From Orobanche coerulescens (Eukaryota; Streptophyta; Magnoliopsida; Lamiales; Orobanchaceae), in the NCBI GenBank assembly GCA_033398695.1, contig CM065801.1, positions 100,805,170 to 100,869,169 on the forward strand: a DNA stretch of 64,000 bases, in the 5' to 3' direction. The translations under genes were made by a program, and so were the position numbers. Below, in pieces: positions 23,727-34,707 of the stretch (positions are counted from its first letter, which is position 1; every line of letters begins with the position of its first letter). Under the pieces are notes generated by a model. That model was given only the letters and a program-made list of their open reading frames with translations, did no database searches and was not told the DNA's origin.

Positions 23727-24703
23727 GTAAGGATAAGAAACATCTTGCCCCACAAAATCGACACTCCCCCCTCATATACAAGGAAAAGTCGAGTAGAAAA
23801 TATTGATGCGATTCATTCATTTTGCTACACGCTCCAGGAAGAGAAAACATCTCAAAAAATTGAAGAACGGGAGATCGCGAGAGAGACGTGTGCACGACCG
23901 CAGCTGCCTCACCTCCTCCACGACGCCTCTGTATGGTTCGTTCTTGCCTCTTTTCTCTATCTCCATCTTTATCCCATACCCATTTTCTTCAAAATTCTAT
24001 TAATTTGCTCTATGTATTTGCTTTGAAAATTTTATGGTTTCATAGTCATCCTTTTATTAATTTGGGCTTCATTTTTCAATGATCGTTGAGATCAGGGATC
24101 TCTCTCCCCGCCCTTTTAGCACTTAGGTAATCTCTGTCCCAAAATGAATGACACTTTTAATTTAATTTAGGCTTCTTTTGTCAAGGATGACGTGACTTGA
24201 ATAAGGAAAAGAAAACCAAGTCTCATCATCTCAAATCACGGCCTCATTCCTTATAGTTCTAACACTCTTTCTAGGTTACAATCAGAAGAAATGACCTTTT
24301 ATGAATCCATCAATTGATCTTATATATTCTTCGAGAAAATCAAGTTTATGCTTGTAAATAGAGTTGTGCACCAGGGGTCCCAAATATACGGGCACACATG
24401 GGGTGCTTCATTGCAAATTTTGGCACAAAGTTTCATCCAGAGGTACTTCCTTATACACAATGTCCTTATATATATCTTAAAGGGAAAAGAGAAAAGTCCC
24501 AGGCAAGTAATAGAACTTGCTTTTGTTTCTCAAGTTGGATGCGCATTTTCTTTTCCCGTGTTCATTTTCAGGTGTGATTGAATAATATGCACAAAGCACC
24601 ATCACCAAATGGAGAGAGGTCAGAGGAGAGTTTTCTTGTATTATTATAATGTGGATTTTTATTCTTGCAATTAATTAATTAGCTCATGCATATGTTACTG
24701 CAG

Positions 24704-24906
24704 GGAAGAATAGTGATCAAGATGCAACTAAGTCTGCAACTGATGAAGCTGATCAGAAAGCTACACTCGAGGTAATCAAAGTTGGTAATTTTGATGGTTT
24801 CAACGATAAAAATGATAGTGGTCGCAATGGAGATGGTGAGGAAGCAAGCGGAAATTCTCAAGATGCTGATCTCATTTTGAAAGATAACTGGATTTTATAT
24901 TTGTAA
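24704..24906 (+). pseudogene. Second candidate captured exon, ends in stop
   Basis: Preceded by a splice acceptor (GTTACTGCAG, ending 24703), it reads in one frame through NSDQDATKSATDEADQKATL and NGDGEEASGNSQDADLIL to TAA at 24904-24906. It is hydrophilic and acidic, similar in character to the end of the 23125-23726 exon. The phases do not join directly, so a further exon or an indel must lie between. The product is unknown. Confidence 0.4.
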
Positions 24907-25382
24907 TTAAGCTGAACTTAAGGGCCAGTTCTTGTAATTATCCCTAAATATGTGTTATGTGATGAAACTGGAAATATCATGCACCTTTCTTGCATCATTC
25001 ATGCTGTTAGTATTGCCCTTTATTTCTCCTCAACGAGACAATCATCTTATATTTTCAATTTGTGGTATCTGGTTGTGCAGTTGTTGACTAAATTTGTGGA
25101 GCTGATTTTGAATTTTGTTGAAGAATTTTTTTTCTGCACCTATAATTGTAATCCTGAATTTGTGGTTCTACACATATTTTCCTTGTTATGATGTTTCATT
25201 TCTTCATATTCTCCATTGCTCGATACACTGAACTCAATTGCCTCTTTTTGAAATTTTCTGTGCGTATGAGTCGCCGGTAGGTAGAGCAACAGAGTCAGCT
25301 CATCCGGGTAATATTTCCATCTATGTCGTATCATGTCGTTCTGCTTTCCCCACAATATATGATGTGCATATCTAAGTGAGCG

Positions 25383-26020
25383 TTCATATGTGTTGTTTTA
25401 GTATTGGAACTTGAGGTTCCTGTGTCCCTGAAATGAGCATTTTCTTTTATAATTATTTTTGAAATTGTATGCCAGCGCTTAGGCATAGTGATATTTCCGG
25501 GTATGTTGCACATCGAAGTGGGTGTATCGAGAACTTGGGGTTCCTATGTGCCTCAAATGAGCAATTAATTATCTCTGATAATCACTGTTGAAATTGCATT
25601 CAAGTGTCCTTGGTGTAGTGATGGAGAAATGTTATAAATCAATGGGTGTTCTTGTTTTTGAATGTCGTCATGTTGTTTCTCCTGGTAGGCTGCATTGTTT
25701 CCGGGTATGTTGTTATCACCGTTTTGTCCCTGCTATGCAATATCAGCAGGACTAAACGGAATGTATATTCTTTCATTTCACTATAGCAGGAACTAACTTA
25801 TTGTTACGCTTGAGTTCTGGCTTGTCACTTGAGTTATACTAATATATTTTGAACATATCATTCTGATCCTCACTGCTAAACATAGTATATATGAGTGAAG
25901 ATGTTTGCACACGTGCTAGTCAATATTTATTTTTTGTCATTAGTTTACACCAAGTTCAAGGTTTATTTTCTTTGATAATAATTTTGAAATTGTATGCAAG
26001 TGTTCTTGGTATACTGACCA
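25383..26020 (+). repeat. Diverged repeats in the CACTA-1 interior
   Basis: A motif with ACTTGAGGTTCCTGTG, then TGAAATGAGCA and GAAATTGTATGCCAG, occurs near 25407 and again near 25533, with a partial third copy near 25942-26010. The rest of 24907-26480 is AT-rich with no coding I can support. Confidence 0.5.
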
Positions 26021-26479
26021 AAGGCTGGGAACTTCCTTCATAAAGGGAAACCAGATACCACAAACTGGCTAGCATAGCAGTGGAGGCTAGGAACTTCCTT
26101 CAACTGAGGGAGACAATGCGGGCTCTTCTCAAATACAACAACATACTCTACAACTGATAGTGCGAGGAAAGAAGTTGGAGACGCAAAACGTTCTGATCGA
26201 CGTAGACCATGAGGCAACTAGAGTTGTCATTTTTTTCTGGGGTGAGATGATGAAATTTTGCTAAGTGACTCAAGTAGTTTTGTTATATTTATGGATTGCG
26301 ATGGTAACTTGTTCTTAGCTATTAAATAGTACTTAAGTTAATTGTTGAATGACATTTTAAGTTAGATTTTAGATGTTGGGTTACGTAAATGCATTTGGCT
26401 GTTTGATTATACATTGAATATTTGGATGATGTTATGGTTGACAGTGTTTAATGGTATTGATTGTTTTATGGTAATATCT

Positions 26480-27045
26480 ATTTTTCAATATAACATGTTG
26501 CTTTTTACCATGAAAAATATTGGTAAAAACCTGCGAAAATGTAGCCATAGACACTAATTTATAATTCTTCTTGTTGGCAAAATATAAAAATTGTGTTGGC
26601 AAAGATTAAAAGTGTGTTGGCAAAAGTTGGAACTATTCATATATAAGTGTAGCCATAGTGTTAAAGTTGTTGGTAAAGATGTCAAAGTGTTTCACAATTT
26701 AATGTTATACTAGACCTCATGAGTGTTAGCATAGGCCTACAGCTACACAAATATTTGTGTCACTAGATATATAGAAGTGTGGCCTTAAGTCTACAGCAAC
26801 ACAAAATCTAGTGTAGGCACAGACAAGAAAAGTGTTGGCATAGGGGTCTATTGTTACACTTTTTTCACATGTTACCAAAAACAAGAAAAGTGTTACCTTA
26901 GACCCATATGGTTGCGGCCGTTTTTGTAACACCTTCAAATTTGGTCAAAGTGTAGCCGTAGCCTGTTTTTTTGCCTTCAGCAACACTTTTTTGACTTTTG
27001 AACACAGTTTTTCAGGTGTTGCTGAAACCCATATATGGTGTAGTG
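26480..27045. repeat. Right subterminal repeat region of CACTA-1
   Basis: Dense short direct and inverted motifs (GTGTTGGCAAA, GTGTAGCCATAG, GTGTTACCTTAGACC, CAGCAACAC) up to the terminal TGGTGTAGTG. Such subterminal clusters are the known transposase (TnpA-type) binding region of CACTA elements. Confidence 0.7.
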
Positions 27046-27101
27046 TTTCACTTATGCTTGGAGAATCTTTCTAAGCAAAAAGAAAGATACCACCACGAAG
27101 T

Positions 27102-29543
27102 TGTAACACCCCAAACTAGGCGGATATTACAGTGCCGTGAATCCCCGACTGGGACCCACCAGGCAAATAAAAATGATGAATTAAATAATATAATTGTAGT
27201 ACCGAACCACATTATATTACCAAGTACTCCGATGAGGAGTTTAAGTACAACACACCAGACAATATCAATACTAGAATATTTTATATGAATTTAAAATACA
27301 CCACCATTAATAATTAAACTTCTCAAACGGAATTTGCAATGGAAAATACAAATGACGGAATAATCAAATGATGAAAATGATTGAACAAACTAACGCATCG
27401 GGCCCCTACTAGTATCATCGGGACTCGCCGCCGTCAACATGCTCTTCCCGTGCCTTTGCCTTGCCGTGACACGAAAACAAAATCCCCAACGGGCCGCCAT
27501 ACGTAACAACAATCCTCAAGAGTTGAAATTACACAATCATGAATTAACCAAGTTATGAAATATTCTTAATTATGAATTACGCCAAGAGGAGTATCATAGT
27601 ACGCCGTAATGTTCTCGTGCAAGTGTACAAGACGAATGACCGACACACCCGCCTTGTACCTAATTAGTCTCACGGAGGTAAGCGTTACCGTGTGCACGGT
27701 CCGATGTATCGGTGAACCCAATACATGACCATCGTGTGCCCGACTAAAAATTCCACACACCCACACCCGCCACGCAATATGAACCCTAAGGTCACATGAA
27801 CGAGAATGGCCATGATGAATATCAATGAATAATAATTAGACAAGGCCAAGATGACTCACCGATATGAAAGTAATAGTGACGTGATTGATAACCCAATGAA
27901 ATGATTTGGAACCGTCGTTCCTCGTGAATGAAATGATTATTCGACAATTACAAGTCTCAAAATGATTAATATTATGATGAATGAATTATGATTATGAGCA
28001 ATCAACAACAAAAGGAATGAGTATCCTTTAAACCGAGAAAGAATTAACTTACACAATACCGATTAATAATGACCGTCCACGAACAACGTCCTAAGTGAAA
28101 TACCGGTCGCTCGAACAACCTTGAATAACAATAATTACCAACAATCGCTCAATACACGTATCAAACAACAAAACACGACTAACCCAAAGGTCGAAACAAC
28201 GATAATCAAACCCATAGGGGCATTCCAACGAATACATAACCAACCACACAACTTCGGAAATATCCAATTCCGAATATGTCGAAACCCACACCAAAATGAG
28301 TATTTCGAACTAACAAAACACTTCAATGATATCAATAATCCATTAGGAATCCATAATTCATGATTACAACAACATCAATCGGAAAATCCCCAATTAACCG
28401 AAGTCAACCCCAAGGGTTCTTGAAATAATTCCGAAAATAACCATTAAATCCGTAGGAATATATTTATCCAAGGTAGATAATCCATATCTAACACATTCCA
28501 ATGATAATCCAAGCTTACACGAAGAAATTGGAAGGAAAACCCAAAAATCCGAAATTCTAGATCTAAGAAATTAATACCTTTTGATTCGATGTTTAGGAGA
28601 TGATGAAGTGATGATAATCCAACTCAAAGACTTGAAGATGATGATTGATGATTACACCTTGAAGAATACTCTCTAAATCGCCCAAATCGCCTAGAACGAC
28701 GAGAGAAATGATAATAGGGTGATAAATGACGAACTCGGTGATCGTCCATTATATAGCCAATCTGTTAGCGACGCTAGCTCCTTGAGCGTAGCGTGCGCTA
28801 ACGGGTAATTTGGGTAGTCCAAGACTCCACCGTCCCGAACACGGTAGCGCCACGTACCTTTTTGTAGCGTGCGCTACGGCCATAACATTAGCGTGCGTTA
28901 ATACTCATAGTTAGCGTGGCGCTAACGAATAATTTGATGCCCGATCGGAATCCGAACCGCTGCTTTCTCGATTCGACTCGATAGCGTGCGCTACAACCAT
29001 TATTTAGCGTGCACTATAGTATCGACGTGACGCTAAAAACAACACATAGCGTGCGCTAAGAATTAATTCAATGCAACAAAGAGCCACCGGACTCAACCTT
29101 ATCTGCCCTTAGCGCGCGCTACACCACATATTAGCGTGCGCTACTACAACTCACTAGCGCGCTACTTACCATTCGTAGCGTGGCGCTACTTATAACTCAC
29201 TGCAGTCCAAGACCTTACGGATCGCAGCCTGTGGTAACCTTAGCGTGCGCTAAGGTCGAGTGGTAGCGTGCGCTACCTATACCCAATTAGCGTACGCTAA
29301 AAGGAGTACGTAGCGTGCGCTACCCTCACGCATACCGCAACGAAAATGGCAATGATGATAAACACGGCACGAAACTCCAATCGATTAGTGATGAATGACG
29401 ATTGATACACGATACAATTACTCGAATGATGAATACCATGATGAATATGAGTGACAAATGATCAATAATGAATGAAATTACCGAGTATCAATTATCGAAT
29501 GATAAATACCGAATGATAATTATCAATTACAACCGGTATTACA
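27102..29543 (-). repeat. Gypsy-1 3' LTR
   Basis: 2442 bp. On the - strand it starts TGTAATACCGG (plus 29543) and ends TTTGGGGTGTTACA (plus 27102). U3 contains the TAGCGTGCGCTA array followed by TATATAA (- strand, 28749-28755). ORFs in it are short and not protein-like. Confidence 0.92.
28749..29325 (-). promoter_or_regulatory. Gypsy-1 U3 palindrome array (TAGCGTGCGCTA type) and TATA, left LTR
   Basis: About fifteen copies of TAGCGTGCGCTA and variants (TAGCGCGCGCTA, TAGCGTACGCTA) between 28765 and 29325, ending about 10 bp from TATATAA on the - strand. Outer flanking bases often pair as well: GTAGCG...CGCTAC and TTAGCG...CGCTAA. Confidence 0.65.
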
Positions 29544-29545
29544 TA

Positions 29546-29559
29546 CACCCCCTTAAAAG
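29546..29559 (-). promoter_or_regulatory. Gypsy-1 polypurine tract
   Basis: On the - strand CTTTTAAGGGGGTG, two bases before the 3' LTR and preceded by GTTTGGGGACGAAACT, the usual chromovirus arrangement. Confidence 0.85.
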
Positions 29560-29589
29560 AGTTTCGTCCCCAAACTAAGGGTCAAACAA

Positions 29590-30786
29590 CTCGGGATAAC
29601 TCTCCCGCATACTATCTCGGTTTCCCAAGTAGCCTCTTCGACTCCGTGTCTAGACCATCGAATTTTAACCAAAGGAATCGTCTTATTCCTCAACCGCTTG
29701 ATTCGCTGCTCTAAAACTCGCATAGACGCTCCTCATATGAATGATCGGCGATCTCGATTTCGCGAATCAAGTATGTGACTCGGCCGGCAACATACTTCCG
29801 CAATCGAGAGACGTGAAACACATTATGAATTCGGCTCAACGCGGAGGTAAAGCCAATCGATAAGCTAACTCGCCTACTCGATCCAAAATCTCAAACGGTC
29901 CAATGAATCTCGGACTCAACTTTCCTCTTCCCAAAACGGAAGATACCACGACTGGGATACCTTGACCAACACATGGTCACCACCTCGAACTCTAATGGTC
30001 GACGACGGTTATCGCATATGATTGGCCGACTCGAGCGGTCAACAAACGACTCCTGATCAAAGCTACCTTCTCACGGGCGGCTATAAGCATATCGGGCTCG
30101 GTGCCGATTGATTCTGATAAGTCGTCCCAACACAACGGAGATCGACAACGACGACCATACAAGGCCTCGTAAGGTGCCATCTTGATCGAAGCATGCCAAC
30201 TATTATTATACGTGAACTCGATCAATGGTAGTTGGGCTTCCCAATCGTCTTTCCAATCGAGGACGCATGCCCTCAACATGTCCTCTAATGTCTGAATGGT
30301 CCTCTCTGATTGTCCGTCGGACTGAGGATGAAAAGCGGTACTGAGATTAAGCTGGGTCCCCATAGCTCGATGAACTGATTTCCAAATCGTCCGTCACGAT
30401 CGGAAACGATACTTTTAGGAGTACCGTGCAGTCTGACTATCTCTTTGATGAACAGTTGAGCAAGTCTCTCGGGACCCCATGTCTCCTTGATCTCAAGGAA
30501 ATGAGCTGATTTAGTTAAGCGGTCCACGATCACCCAGATCGTATTCATGCCACGACGACTCGTCGGCAAACTCGTGATGAAATCCATAGAAATGTCTTCC
30601 CACTTCCATTCGGGAATAGGAAGAGGTTTCGCATACCCACGGCCGCCGATGTTCAATCTTAACTTGTTGACAGTTAAGCATCTCGAAACAAATTTCGCGA
30701 CTTCGCTTCATATTACTCCACCAAGAATTTTGTTTCAAGTCCTTGTACATCTTGCTAGACCGGATGAACAGAATAAGGGGTAGCAT
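29590..30786 (-). pseudogene. Gypsy-1 integrase with chromodomain-like C-terminus
   Basis: Reads from 30786: KMYKDLKQNSWWSNMKR (zinc-finger region), then the core with WKWEDISMDFITSLPTS and VIVDRLTKSAHFL (first Asp region) and SIVSDRDGRF (second Asp). A deletion and frameshift near 30360 remove part of the core. It continues in another frame with LSTAFHPQSDGQSERTIQTL (Glu region) and APYEALYGRRCRSPLCW. Past 29992, in further frames, come PPALSRIHNVFHVS-type sequence and a chromodomain-like VKIRWSRHGVEEATWET at about 29610-29660. Chromodomains are thought to steer chromoviruses to marked chromatin. This copy is inactive. Confidence 0.85.
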
Positions 30787-30845
30787 GAGCTTCTTTCAAA
30801 ATCGAGTTTTTCAACTCGACATTCGGCAGTACGCACAACCGATTC

Positions 30846-32474
30846 TTAAACCTCAAAAGTCCATCCTCGTGGACCACAAATCAGTGGGCTTTCCCGAGCC
30901 ACATCATCTCGGATGCGCAACAATGATGGGTCCGACCCCGATTCTCTCGGATTGCCTCCTCGAGTGACGATGAAATCTCTAACATACAAAGTCGCCTCGA
31001 ACTCGCGAAGCTGCACTCGATCTCGGTCTAAGGAATTCCCGCCAAGCTCCTTCGAATCGTAAACGGGCAAGCATCTGCTCCTGAACGGACTTACGACTCA
31101 AGGCGTCGGCGACGACATTCGCCTTGCCCGGGTGATAGAGGATCTCAATATCATAATTTTTGATTAATTCCAACCACCGTATCTGACACATATTTAACTC
31201 CTTCTGAGTAAATATATACTTTAAACTCTTATGATCGGTGAATATCTGACAGGTAACGCCATAAAGATAATGACGCCAAATTTTCAAAGCGAACACCACG
31301 GCTGCTAGCTCCAGGTCGTGTGTCGGATAATTAACCTCGTAAGGTCTCAATTGCCGTGAAGCATAGGCAATAACCTTCCCGTTCTGCATGAGCACACATC
31401 CGAGACCCTGTCCGGACGCATCACTATAGACCACAAATTCTTTCGTCCCCTGCGGCAAGGAAAGTACAGGTGCTGACATTAACCGGCTCTTGAGTTCCTC
31501 AAAACTCCGTTGACACGCGTCAGACCACGTGTATTTCTTATCCTTCCGCAATAAGTTCGTCAAGGGTTGAGCGATTTTAGAAAATCCTTCCACAAATCGC
31601 CGATAATAACCCGCTAATCCGAGGAAACTTCGGATTTCCTTAACGCTCTTCGGAGGTAGCCAATCTCGAATAGCCTCCGTCTTCTGAGGGTCGACACGAA
31701 CTCCGTCTGATGAAATTACATGTCCGAGAAAAGTCACTTCGGACATCCAGAACTCACATTTGGAGAACTTCCCATAAAGTTGTTCTCGTCTCAACACGTC
31801 GAGCACTTGATGAAGGTGAAACTCGTGTTCCTCCCGGTCACGAGAATAAATCAAAATGTCATCGATGAAGACAACAACAAACTGATCCAAAAAGTCGATG
31901 AAAACCCGATTCATTAACTCCATGAATACCGCAGGTGCATTAGTCAATCCGAACGACATAACCACAAACTCATAATGACCATAGCGTGTTCGAAACGCCG
32001 TCCTCGCGATGTCCGATTCTCGGATCCGCAACTGATGATATCCAGACCTTAAGTCGATCTTGGAAAATACTGAAGCCCCCTGAAGTTGATCTAAGAGATC
32101 ATCAATACGGGGTAAGGGATACTTATTCTTGATCGTCACCCTGTTCAACTCCCGATAATCAATACATAAGCGGAATGAACCATCCTTCTTCTTGACAAAC
32201 AACACTGGTGCTCCCTACGGGGACACACTCGGTCGGATATAACCTTTCTCGAACAACTCCTCAAGTTGGTTCTTTAATTCCTGCATTTCGGTCGGGGCCA
32301 TCCGGTACGGTGCTTTCGATATCGGGACGCATGTGCTCCAACTCAATCGTGAATTCCACATCCTCTGTGGAGGCAAACTGTAACTCGTCTGGAAAACATC
32401 GGCATATTCCCTCACTACCGGAATATCCGCCAATATTATCGATGATTTCTGTTTTGGTCATAAGGCACCAATAA
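30846..32474 (-). pseudogene. Gypsy-1 reverse transcriptase and RNase H
   Basis: A 408-codon open stretch (32205-30979) holds RT and RNase H. RT begins with [20 protein letters not shown], includes [15 protein letters not shown] and the catalytic box [13 protein letters not shown], and passes to the connection domain ([20 protein letters not shown]). RNase H shows [18 protein letters not shown] and LEILYHP-type [20 protein letters not shown]. Upstream (32433-32215), in the same frame, is the RT N-terminus with PYRMAP and LEELFEKGYIRPSVSP, ended by a TAG at 32215-32217 where the family has tryptophan (TGG). The C-terminal part past 30979 is frameshifted. This is the best-preserved part of the element. 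Confidence 0.9.
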
Positions 32475-32479
32475 CCAAC

Positions 32480-34229
32480 ACACCCCGATTGAGTAATCTC
32501 ACCGCTTTCATCGAATTAATGACCTTACGAGCAATGGGATTACCTCCCGAAACACACATTCAACCCCATCGTCTCGAAATGATAGTGACCATACGCTACG
32601 GACACTAATGATGGCATCATGACGATCCATCCAATCAATACCCAAGATGATGTCGCCCTCGCAAATCTACCACGATTAGGTCCGCCGGCCATACACGACC
32701 ATGAAATCAATCGACAATTACAATCTCACGATTACCAATAATTCGTCTACCATCGGGTAGGCCAATGACATATGGCTCACAACTAGTAGCACTACCTGCA
32801 CGTAGTCTACTCAAACATGACTCGAAATGAATGAATGCGATGCACCAAGATCAAAAAGGGTACACACAAAGTTGAGATAGAATATCGAGTGTACCGAGAT
32901 CATTCGGCCTCTCGGATCATCGGTCTTCTTCATCTCATAAATCCGGGCTTGCTAGTCCTGACCGACGCTCCTGTCTCGATGGCTAAAAGCTCCACCTTGA
33001 GTCGCTCCCCGCTGCTTTAAACGACGCCGATTGAGTGGCCTGATTACGAGCAGTGATCGCTTAGGTGCCTGAGATGACGTCTGAGTAGGTTTGGAGTCCC
33101 TACGGCAATAACGGGCCTTATGCCCAGCAATTCCACAATTATGACATGTGATAGTCTGTCTCGGACACTTGGTACTGAGGTGACCAAGATCCCCACAGTT
33201 AAAACAGGTGATGGCCGAACTGGCCGCTCGAGACTGAGATTCCGCGGGTTTAGACGACACAGGAGGTCGCTCAGAAAAAGCAGAGCCCGCACGGGGTTTC
33301 TTGAAAGTTGTCTGACCGCCTTCAGACTGATTACGATTCTTCGATTTCTTGCTAGCAGACGAAGGTTGCTGCTTAGCAATTTCCTTAGCAGTAAGCTCGT
33401 AGGTGAGAGCTTTCTCAATGAATTCGGCCAATGTGGTGCAATTATGATTAAGTAACTGAAGTCTCATACGGGGTTTCAGCCTCTTGCTGAAATACTTGAT
33501 CTTATCCGCCTCTGAATGAATGATGGATGAGGCGAAAGGAAGAAGTTCCTGAAATTTCTCGGCAATGGCGAGAACATCCTAGTCTGTTGAGGGGTCGGGG
33601 GTGAGTAATTCTGACAGCTTGGCCTCTCTGAGTGGGGCCGGATAATACCTCTCCATCATGAGAGTCTTCAACTGACCCAAGTACAAGATCCTTCGGTGGG
33701 CTTCAACGACAACCACCAAGAATGTGCGCTCTTACCCAGGTAGTAGGCCGCAACAGAAACTTTGTGTCCCTCGGGACACTCTACCATAGCAAACAACTTC
33801 TCGAAATGCTCGAGCCAATGAATGATATCTGCCGGCTCAGACAAGCCCTCAAAAGTAGGTGGCCTCTGGCGAGAGATATCGCCGATGATATTACTCACAT
33901 TCCTCTCTTGCCTCTGAGGTGGCGGCGGAGGAGCCTGCTGATTTTGATTGACGGAGTTATGCATCGTCTCCATCAACTGAGCCATCTGTGTCATTTGGGC
34001 CATCATGCCCTCGCATAAAGCGAGTGGGTCAACCCGACACCCTCGACCGAGCCGTGTCCTGCACGACTCCGATAGTGAATGATCGCGTCTGTGTGAATGA
34101 GTGGCGCTGGCCGCTCGATGAATTAGCATTATTCCTCGCGTTTGACGTGTATTCACACGAGTTCTCGGATTCGCCCGCTCCACGGCCTCGTCCTCCACGC
34201 CCTTCTGCCACCTTTCCATGCGAAGTGGA
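32480..34229 (-). pseudogene. Gypsy-1 gag and protease
   Basis: Gag runs from about 34219. It has a low-complexity N-terminus, then the gag core with RQRPPTFEGLSEPADIIHWL and FEKLFAMVECPEGHKVSVAA (34219-33668). After a frameshift it continues at 33467-32952 with two CCHC knuckles, CFNCGDLGHLSTKC and CHNCGIAGHKARYC, as in Tekay-type gags. The protease (about 32950-32480) is badly decayed; only a degenerate active-site region and a GWIVMM-like hydrophobic strand can be followed in shifting frames. Gag would package the RNA. Confidence 0.8.
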
Positions 34230-34691
34230 AAGTCATATGATGATTATATATCTCGCATGAGTATCACATTATGATTATATTATGAAATGATGAAAACGAG
34301 CATACGCGCCAAATACACGATTACATGAATGATTAATTGACGTGACATGATTATCTCGATGAAGTTATCAAAATGATTATCTTGAATGAGTTAACAAGAT
34401 TAATGATTTGATCTTCACGATCAACAATCGAATAATGAAATGAATTGAGTGATTAATGAGTTAACTCGACCGCCCCGTCAAAGTGACAATGATGATTGAG
34501 GATTGTTAATCGATGAATTATGAATGAATGATTAATGCCGAAATTATACCATGACATTAGAAATCTTACGCTTCTTGGTCCGATTGGCTCGGCATTTGCA
34601 CAGTCACACGTGACGCGAAAGTCCAATGATACTAGTCCGATGACGATGATTTCAAACGAGACATGACTTGGAGGGTAGTATTCAAAACCAC

Positions 34692-34703
34692 GCTCCGATA
34701 CCA
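34692..34703 (-). promoter_or_regulatory. Gypsy-1 primer binding site
   Basis: On the - strand TGGTATCGGAGC, a few bases after the 5' LTR. It is identical to the PBS of the giant-LTR element. Confidence 0.85.
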
Positions 34704-34707
34704 ACTC

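Larger units (their letters stand above)
21617..27045. mobile_element. CACTA-1: non-autonomous CACTA transposon with captured sequence
   Basis: Terminal inverted repeats start CACTACGCCACAAATGG on the left and, reversed, CACTACACCATATATGG on the right, with about 24 of 29 positions matching through TTCAGCAAC. TTT is duplicated on both sides (21614-21616, 27046-27048), the 3-bp size normal for CACTA. Both ends carry dense subterminal repeats such as GTGTTAGCATAG and GTGTTACC. No transposase (TNP2-type) coding is seen. The interior holds a miniature CACTA-like element, a gypsy integrase scrap, and spliced-looking coding sequence of unknown origin. Removing it with one TTT restores the copia-2 integrase frame. 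Confidence 0.88.

Noticed and set aside
23724..24082. Three overlapping short ORFs after the captured exon
   Set aside because: They lie after a good splice donor in T-rich intron-like sequence; overlapping frames show no conserved pattern.
28765..29325. Regularly repeated palindromes resembling a CRISPR array
   Set aside because: Spacing is irregular, units are short and degenerate, the sequence is an LTR of a plant retrotransposon, and there are no cas genes.
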